This document shows positions 58,452 through 64,000 of a stretch of DNA of 64,000 bases, piece after piece (the first letter of the stretch is position 1; every line of letters begins with the position of its first letter). Both the position numbers and the translations under genes were made by a program. Below the pieces are notes generated by a model, which saw only the letters and a program-made list of their open reading frames with translations, did not search any database and had not been told where the DNA came from. The DNA is from Panonychus citri (lineage: Eukaryota; Arthropoda; Arachnida; Trombidiformes; Tetranychidae): the NCBI RefSeq assembly GCF_014898815.1, contig NW_026515528.1, positions 310,001 through 374,000 on the forward strand, given 5' to 3'.

Positions 58452-59292
58452 TTATACAATATCAATTCTCTTGAAATGTAAACTTAAATAGACACGACCG
58501 TTTTTGAACTTGATTCGATTACCGGTTTCATCACGTAAAATTATACTTATATCTTCTATTTTATTAAATCTAACAGGATAATAATATGGATTATTGAATG
58601 ACATATGACCCAATTTATCTCCACCTTCCCCTTTCTCCAATGGGACTACACGTAACACTCTAGAAGTTATATCACCAACGAAATGATCATGAATTATATC
58701 AGTATAAATAAACATTAGATGTGACTTTGGTCCAATATCAGGTTTATGATTTGCAGTCATTGTCTTAAGAGATGTAGCCGAATTAAGTTGATCATAATAT
58801 ATGCTCAAATCAAAACCTAATGTACGTAAGAACATATGATCTCTGAATATTGGAAATACAGGATCATAACTATCAGGTAAACTGCCAGATTTGATTACAA
58901 CTCGATCTTTACCTTCAATTACCTCTTTACTAATTGATGGAGGTTTAATATCAGCTTCATTAATTCCTTCAATGTCTCCTATTCCGTCAATTTTATATGC
59001 ATTTGTCATGTTAGAATTAAGTTCCTCAATTATTTGTTCAATCGAGTCATTCTCCGTGTATGCAAATTCTAACATTCTATGCTTTCGACCGGCTCCATAG
59101 CGTATATAATATGGAATAACTCTTTTCATTGGTTTATGATAAAGGATAAAACACTTCTTGGACTGCGACAAACCAATTTCCATCTAATTCTAGTCTTTTG
59201 GGAAGGCGATTAGTGAACCGAGATAATGTATTATCAGGATGGATATCCATACTTGAATTTGAAATAATATCGACAAAATATTCACTTGACAT
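58452..59292 (-). pseudogene. Penton-like minor capsid protein, one frame break
   Basis: The first frame starts MSSEYFVDIISNSSMDIHPD and includes TNRLPKRLELDGNWFVAVQE, the typical opening of Polinton penton-like proteins. It stops at 59134, while from about 59160 the next frame continues (CFILYHKPMKRVIPYYIRYG) to 58452. That gives about 279 codons in all. Later parts include the HLMFIYTDIIHDHFVGD strand and a GRVYLSLHFKRI end. The start overlaps the last codons of the integrase gene. Confidence 0.8.
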
Positions 59293-60351
59293 TTTCTGTC
59301 CAACTATTGAATTCATCAGGGTAACCTGACCATTTGACAAAATATTCTTTTTTCTTAGTTCGAGGGTTTATTCGCTCTTTAATTATCTTCTCAATCTCAT
59401 GAAGTCTCGGATTAATAACATTTATTAATTCAGGATGATAAAAAATAGATGTTATAGGCTCGTCATAATAGTCAACCAATTTATATATGTATCCTTGTGG
59501 TGTTCTTTAACCCAATTGATCTTAAACAATTCATCAGTCCAATTAGTAGTTGCCCCTTTCTCAAATCTACCTTTAGCTCGTGTTATTCTCACATACTGAT
59601 TAATTTCATATGGTTTATAATTGATTTTAATTCTACGTTGATTTCTCTGAATACGTGCAATTACTTCTTTTTCATTTTCTTTCGTTACATTTATTGGTGC
59701 CATTCCAATTGTTCTATGAATTGATTTATTATATCCATCAACAATATCAACAAGTGCATCAATATACCTTCGACTTTGTTCATAATGTATGTATCTGTAT
59801 ATTCTGGTCCGTAATGTTCTATTGAATCTTTCAACGATTGCACATTTAATCACATCATCAGTTGATGTGAAATGATTTATCTTCAGTGATTTAAAATGTG
59901 ACTTGAGAATACTATTAACAAATTCTTTCCCTTGATCAGTTTGTAATTTTTTAGGTATTCGTTTAGCAGTGTTTATTATTTTTATAAACGCTGTTTTTAT
60001 TGTTTGTGCTGATTTATCAGGAACGGCTTCAACCCATGCATATCTACTTAAACAATCAACAACTGCTAACAAGTATCGATTTTTATCATTATATTTAGCT
60101 AACCATGTCATGTCCATTAAATCTGCTTGCCATTGCTCATCAATTGAATCAACAAGAATAGGTAATCTCGGAAATTTTTTAATAGACTTTTTGAATAAGT
60201 TGTATGTAGATTGTTCAAGTAACCAATCGTGGACTTGTTTATATTTAATATCTGGCATGATCTCTCTCGCAGTATCAAATAACCTTTTAATCCCACCGAA
60301 TGATCCTGGATTTAATGGGTTGTAATAAATTTGTTTCAAAGACTGCTCCAT
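59282..60351 (-). pseudogene. int: Retroviral-type integrase with chromodomain, one frame break
   Basis: Inserts the element into the host genome. The N-terminal part is short (MEQSLKQIYYNPLNPGSFGG). The catalytic core carries D in WQADLMDMTW, D in QTDQGKEF and E in VERFNRTLR. A basic region follows (KINYKPYEINQYVRI). The first frame ends at 59452. A chromodomain continues in another frame to 59282, with HEIEKIIKERINPRTKK and YFVKWSGYPDEFNSW. Chromodomain-tailed integrases are the rule in Polintons. One single-base change near 59455-59490 separates the parts. Confidence 0.92.
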
Positions 60352-60444
60352 TCTGATGAATTTTTCTTTCTTGATGATATTGATGATCCACTAGATTTAC
60401 TTCTTTCATGAAATGCTGTTATTGCATTCGTGTTTTTAATATGT

Positions 60445-61095
60445 TTAAATAGAAGGGTGTTCATAGATAATTTTATCAAGAATGAAATTGTAGCCATTTG
60501 GTTTCTTTTCTTTCGGACTTTTCGTTACTAAATAGTGAACTATTGTTTTTAATTTACTTCCTCTTATAACGGTACCGTCTTCACGAATGATTCTTGATGA
60601 TCTATCTAGTAAATTTGGAATTCCTCTTAAAGCTTGTTTTAAACTTTGATTACTTGACTCATCGGTGAAATTCAATGGTTGAGTAGGTCCAGGAGTTGAT
60701 GTAAATATCGGTCTTGGGATTTCATTACCAAGTGAATGTAACTGTTGATGTTCATAATTCATATTTTGTGTATCATTTTCTTGCATACTCTCCACCACCT
60801 CTTCAGTCTCCTGCTTGGTGTTATCAACAGTTTGATTAATATTTGTATCTTCAACTTTTTCATTTTCTAAACTTTGAGCGATTGCATGTAATATTGCTTG
60901 CACTTTATTTTGATTATTGTCACTTCTCAGATTAGGAAAATTATCATTTGTTTTTGCAATGGCTGTATTGAGATAGTTCACTTTAGTTTCAATAGGCAAG
61001 TTCTTATTAAGTAGTCTTTTAGCTGCACTAGGTTTATTAAATGATCTTCGATATTGGTCTTCTGATAAAAGCACCATTCGTGTAACTGTATTCAT
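60445..61095 (-). CDS. Hydrophilic Polinton protein starting MNTVTRMVLLSEDQY
   Basis: 216 residues, single frame. The N-terminus RMVLLSEDQYRRSF resembles the MVL-type start of a conserved but uncharacterised Polinton/adintovirus protein. The middle is a disordered Gln/Asn/Glu-rich linker, and the C-terminus LKQALRGIPNLLDRSSRIIR with a KPNGYNFI segment is the conserved end. It sits between pX-like and integrase genes. A virion-core role is inferred from position only. Confidence 0.6.
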   Translation of the reverse strand: MNTVTRMVLLSEDQYRRSFNKPSAAKRLLNKNLPIETKVNYLNTAIAKTNDNFPNLRSDNNQNKVQAILHAIAQSLENEKVEDTNINQTVDNTKQETEEVVESMQENDTQNMNYEHQQLHSLGNEIPRPIFTSTPGPTQPLNFTDESSNQSLKQALRGIPNLLDRSSRIIREDGTVIRGSKLKTIVHYLVTKSPKEKKPNGYNFILDKIIYEHPSI

Positions 61096-61112
61096 TTTGT
61101 TTTATCAAAAGA

Positions 61113-61152
61113 CCTAACCTAACTCAACCTAACCTAACCTAACCTAACCTAA
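61113..61152. repeat. Short (TTAGG)n arthropod telomere-type tract
   Basis: The plus strand reads CCTAA CCTAA CTCAA CCTAA repeated to eight units with one imperfect, followed directly by (ATAAT)n. It lies in the 80-bp gap between two Polinton genes, just upstream of the ATG at 61095. Confidence 0.9.
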
Positions 61153-61173
61153 TATAATATAATATAATATAAT

Positions 61174-61498
61174 CTAACGTGACAGGTTAGCGAGTAAAGT
61201 AATTGCTGGTACCAGTAAACTGCTGAGGAATCCACCTCGTTGATTAAGTATTGTCCTTTTTATATTAGCGCTTGGAAGTTTCACAAGTGAACGAATTTTA
61301 TTCTTATACGGTATTAGCTTTTTCTTTTGATACTTGGAAATTTTATATTTCCTTTCAGGTTTCTTTCGCTATCTCTTTGATAACCCTTATAATACATTTA
61401 GGTGAATTATCTAATATTTTTTTCAACTCTTTTCTTGTTTTAGCTTTTTTAAGCCTCTTCAATTGATTGAGACATGTATATGCTTGTTGAACTGTCAT
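61174..61498 (-). pseudogene. pX-like basic protein, one frame break
   Basis: Adenovirus protein X/mu-like core protein. The first frame starts MTVQQAYTCLNQLKRLKKAK at 61498 and reaches KEIAKET near 61363. The remainder is one base out of frame: KYQKKKLIPYKNKIRSLVKL, then the signature NQRGGFLSSLLVPAITLLA near the C-terminus, with stop at 61174. A basic body followed by QRGGFL and a hydrophobic tail is the family hallmark in Polintons. Its ATG overlaps the ATPase stop (ATGA), so the two are likely co-transcribed. Confidence 0.75.
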
Positions 61499-62129
61499 AC
61501 TAAATAAACAGTTATATACTTTTCTTCATCTAGAACATTAGTTAAAAATCTGATTTCTTCAGGTGTATCAGGTCTCAAATCAAGAAAAAGATACGAATAA
61601 GGTTTCTTTGTAGCGTCTTGGTAAATTTCTTGTATTTTCTTGACTTTTCCTGGCATAATCTGTCTGGCTATATGTGTTATCATTGATTGCTCACGAGGGT
61701 TCTTAAAGTAAACTATGTATTGTGCATTAAGTGAAATATTTCTGCTCTCATTACCTCGAGAGAAAAAGTTCTGAACAAGATAAATGACTGATAAGTTTCG
61801 GTGGTGTGACCCTTTTGTGAATAATTCACTTACAACTCTCGAATTACTTGACTCAAACATTAAATCATCAATTATTATCCATTCAGGTTGAGTTCCATCA
61901 AACCTTGACATTATATTCTCAGGAAGACCCTGTATAAAGTTTACTTCTGGTAATGATTCGAATGTATCTTGATATTCTCCGTAAAAGTATGTGATTCGTA
62001 CTGGTGGAGGTAGACAATACTTATCAACATTATTTATTAGCTTTTTACCCATTCTGTTTTACCACAACCTGTAGGTCCTGCGATAACCATTGTGAATGGA
62101 TGATGTAAATAAACATTATAGGACTTCAT
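61495..62129 (-). pseudogene. A32/FtsK-like genome-packaging ATPase, one frame break
   Basis: Powers DNA packaging. The start MKSYNVYLHHPFTMVIAGPT at 62129 leads to the Walker A box GPTGCGKTEW at about residues 18-27. The frame breaks by one base just after it, near 62045-62055. The rest runs from 62052 to 61495 with Walker B-like PEWIIIDDLMFESS, sensor-like YLVQNFF and ISLNAQYIVYFKNPREQS. Total length, about 211 codons, is typical of Polinton ATPases. Confidence 0.9.
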
Positions 62130-62178
62130 TTTTGATTTAAGCTTTTTTTATTTGGCTTTTTTTATTTGGCTTTTTTTC

Positions 62179-62592
62179 TTAAACAGTTAGGGATTGGACC
62201 CATTTTTTCATCATTAATACAGTATTTAAAGAACATTTTATAAAGGGTGCTTGGATAATATGGTGGGAACAGGGTAATCGGTCAATATCTTTGATAGCTT
62301 TATGAGTACAACCTATTGATAGGATATTTATAGTAGGGATATTGAATTCATTGAGAATTTCCTCAGCTTCACGGGACTTGACAGCGATAATGTTTTTGTT
62401 AGGGGACTTGACAACATCATGGAACTCCTTTAAAATGGAACCAAACGCTTCTTTTGATATATGTAGATCATCGGGTGAATTCAATTCGAGTCCATGGTGG
62501 CTTTGAGTCAAATAGTTGACATCAGCTAGGGGAAAAGGGTAATCAGGTTCATCGACATCAACTGAAACTTTGAGACAAATTATCTGAATCAC
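62179..62592 (-). CDS. Unrecognised Polinton-associated protein
   Basis: About 137 codons, with no in-frame ATG near the start, so the 5' part is missing, spliced on, or frame-broken (an acceptor-like TTTCAG precedes VDVDEPDY at about 62563). Conserved-looking elements are HHGLELNSPDDL, NIIAVKSREAEEILNEF, CTHKAIKDID and FIKCSLNTVLMMKKW. The pattern recalls short uncharacterised proteins common around arthropod mobile elements, possibly derived from an RNase H-like fold, but I cannot name the family. Confidence 0.45.
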   Translation of the reverse strand: MIQIICLKVSVDVDEPDYPFPLADVNYLTQSHHGLELNSPDDLHISKEAFGSILKEFHDVVKSPNKNIIAVKSREAEEILNEFNIPTINILSIGCTHKAIKDIDRLPCSHHIIQAPFIKCSLNTVLMMKKWVQSLTV

Positions 62593-62628
62593 TTAGACAA
62601 GCGATCTCTTTCGGGTGGTAAACTTTAT

Positions 62629-63378
62629 TCATACGGAACCCTTGGGTATCAAAGAAGCCACATATCGTCCATTATGGGGCTGGTTGCCATTGAATGAGAT
62701 AGAAATAGTTGACGAGTGAAATGAAAGTAGCTGGATCACTATTGTAAATTGAGTGACTAACTCGTGATCGAAATGTTTTATATTTTCGACAGCTAGATTA
62801 CACCGTGGTGGTAATTGTAATGGAGCGAGAACGTTGCTGAGGAAGAAATCCCAATATTTTCCGACAAGAGGAACAAGTGAGTTTATTACTTCACGAGATA
62901 CTGGCTGGGAAACTTTGTCAATTATTGATTCACCGTAAGTTGATGATAGTTGAGTTGAAGTGAATAAGGTAGAAAGAATCTTGAATTTAGCGACCCTTTC
63001 TTCTCTTGGTTTCTTTTGGAGTTTTAAAAGGAAAAATAGAGCTGGATGAATTTCCAAAAGTCTGATGTATGTTGGTTGAGACAGGAACACAGTTTTATCA
63101 CCTTTTGTAATCTTTAACCGATCGTTATGTGATTCGATTTTAACACTGTAAAATTCACTTGGGTGGAAAACGTTAGATAAAGTTGCTTCAATATAATCAG
63201 CTATAAAGTTGAATTCAGAAAGAGTACATGAAACACTGTATCCGGTGGGAGATAATGAACGATTATAGGCCGTAATATTAACACGAGAACATAAAATTTC
63301 ACCGTTTAAAAAAGACCAAGATTGTTTGAGGTAGATGAAATTACCTAAATGTACTGGATGAGAAGAGAACCATTCCAT
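62629..63378 (-). CDS. Unrecognised protein next to the TBP-like gene
   Basis: 249 residues from MEWFSSHPVHLGNFIYLKQS, a single open frame and unusually intact for this element. It appears to be mixed alpha/beta, with FNFIADYIEATLSNVFHP, FLSQPTYIRLLEIHPALFFL and a C-terminal strand SSTISISFNGNQPHNGRY. There is no transmembrane segment and no metal site. It shares strand and close spacing (67 bp) with the TBP-like gene, and a CTCF-like motif (63439-63451) lies in its presumed promoter. A transcription-related partner is possible but unproven. Confidence 0.5.
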   Translation of the reverse strand: MEWFSSHPVHLGNFIYLKQSWSFLNGEILCSRVNITAYNRSLSPTGYSVSCTLSEFNFIADYIEATLSNVFHPSEFYSVKIESHNDRLKITKGDKTVFLSQPTYIRLLEIHPALFFLLKLQKKPREERVAKFKILSTLFTSTQLSSTYGESIIDKVSQPVSREVINSLVPLVGKYWDFFLSNVLAPLQLPPRCNLAVENIKHFDHELVTQFTIVIQLLSFHSSTISISFNGNQPHNGRYVASLIPKGSV

Positions 63379-63445
63379 TATAGAACTAAACACAAAATGG
63401 CGGACATGTCAATGTGCTTCTACTTATATTGAGAAGAAGCGCCAT

Positions 63446-63962
63446 CTACTGTTGATTGATGGAAGTATTTAAATGCGCGGTTTTTGAAAGGAGAGTCGCT
63501 AGAATAGACTCTATATCAGGTAAAGTCTTAGCTCCAGTTACAATTATACTTCCAGTTGAGAAATATTGAAGAGTTACACCATTTTCTTTCAAGTAAATAG
63601 CCGGAAATAGTTCAGGTTCATATTGTAAATCAGTATGAGCTTTCAGTAAATGAGCTGAATTTATCATATATGGTAAATACGATTGAGCTACAATATTACA
63701 TATTCGTATGAAACTGACTGAATTATTAGGAAATAGTTTTTAAATACAGTTGCAGGTTTGCTTACATCAGTGACACCAGTTGCCACTACTTTACCGGATG
63801 CAAATACGAGGAAACACCTTCAGATTTAATTACTTGAGCGTTATAAGCTTTTACGTTTTGAATTATCAACAGTAATATTATTTTACCATTAAGATTCCAG
63901 AGACTCACCATTAATTTTATTTCATATTTAAGCGACTCGTAATTCTGGGGGCATATAGACAT
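63446..63962 (-). pseudogene. TATA-binding-protein-like protein, frame-broken
   Basis: The C-terminal repeat is clear: LQYEPELFPAIYLKENGVTL followed by YFSTGSIIVTGAKTLPDIES, matching the second repeat of TBP (YEPELFP and the FxSGxxxxTGAK strand). The first repeat is recognisable upstream in other frames: NAQVIKS, then FLVFASGKVVATGV. At least two single-base breaks (near 63810 and near 63700) separate the parts. A likely start is MSICPQNYES at 63962, making a protein of about 170 residues: two TBP repeats with almost no N-terminal extension. The first-repeat DNA-contact residues are divergent. Context, strand and breaks match the Polinton, not a host TBP gene. Confidence 0.72.
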
Positions 63963-64000
63963 GGTAATAGATATTTAAAAAGTACACGATAATAACAAGA

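Larger units (their letters stand above)
46341..64000. mobile_element. Polinton/Maverick (adintovirus-like) element, right end outside the window
   Basis: The core set is all present: protein-primed DNA polymerase B, chromodomain retroviral-type integrase, A32-like packaging ATPase, adenain-type protease, double-jelly-roll major capsid protein and penton-like minor capsid protein. Polymerase and left-arm genes face right, and capsid, integrase and ATPase genes face left. Minus-strand genes are packed with overlaps of a few bases (TAATG, ATGA). The left boundary is inferred from the point where gag of an older LTR element breaks off at a degenerate short repeat rich in GGGTGTC. The right terminal repeat is not in the window, so ends and target duplication cannot be confirmed. 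Most core genes carry frame breaks. Confidence 0.85.

Overview
The window looks like nuclear DNA of an arthropod, most likely a chelicerate and perhaps a mite. The evidence is AT-rich DNA, short spliced introns (about 60 to 350 bp), TATA plus TCAGT-type initiators, a short (TTAGG)n tract, and elevenin neuropeptide genes. The species is an inference; the gene families are read from the translations.

Left part (1-25 kb) is ordinary host sequence: the first two exons of an unrecognised minus-strand gene (3.35-3.56 kb), tRNA-Thr(UGU), citrate synthase (minus, 6 exons), SURF4 (minus, 3 exons), a Na+/K+-ATPase alpha subunit (plus, 5 exons, one apparent single-base frame break), tRNA-Arg(UCU), ribosomal protein S25, signal peptidase complex subunit 3, and an elevenin precursor (22.8-23.6 kb).

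At 25.0-36.2 kb a complete, very young Ty3/gypsy-type LTR retrotransposon lies on the minus strand, flanked by GAGT. Its LTRs differ only by six one-base losses. U5 holds twelve small stem-loops, and beyond integrase the same reading frame continues into a 914-residue protein with a RING-like Cys cluster and a REXO-type exonuclease fold that lacks its catalytic acids. Just right of it is a second, convergent elevenin gene (36.8-37.9 kb), so the retroelement sits between two elevenin paralogues.

From 38 to 46.3 kb the DNA is gene-poor and TE-rich: a truncated Tc1/mariner-like transposase, a GC-rich 45-bp minisatellite, and the LTR, primer site and decayed gag of a second gypsy-like element.

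From about 46.3 kb to the right edge lies a Polinton/Maverick (adintovirus-like) element. Its plus strand carries small unknown genes and a protein-primed family B DNA polymerase. Its minus strand carries adenain-like protease, double-jelly-roll major capsid protein, basic core-like protein, penton-like protein, chromodomain integrase, a hydrophilic protein, a pX-like protein, packaging ATPase, two unknown proteins and a TBP-like protein. Many of these genes are broken by single-base frame changes, and the polymerase also has an in-frame stop. The left arm (46.8-52.1 kb) is the least familiar part: three short paralogous proteins, and a higher-order tandem array of AUG-free leader-exon/intron units whose introns share a hairpin supported by compensatory changes. 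Introns of the opposite-strand gene at 51.3-51.7 kb carry the same hairpin.
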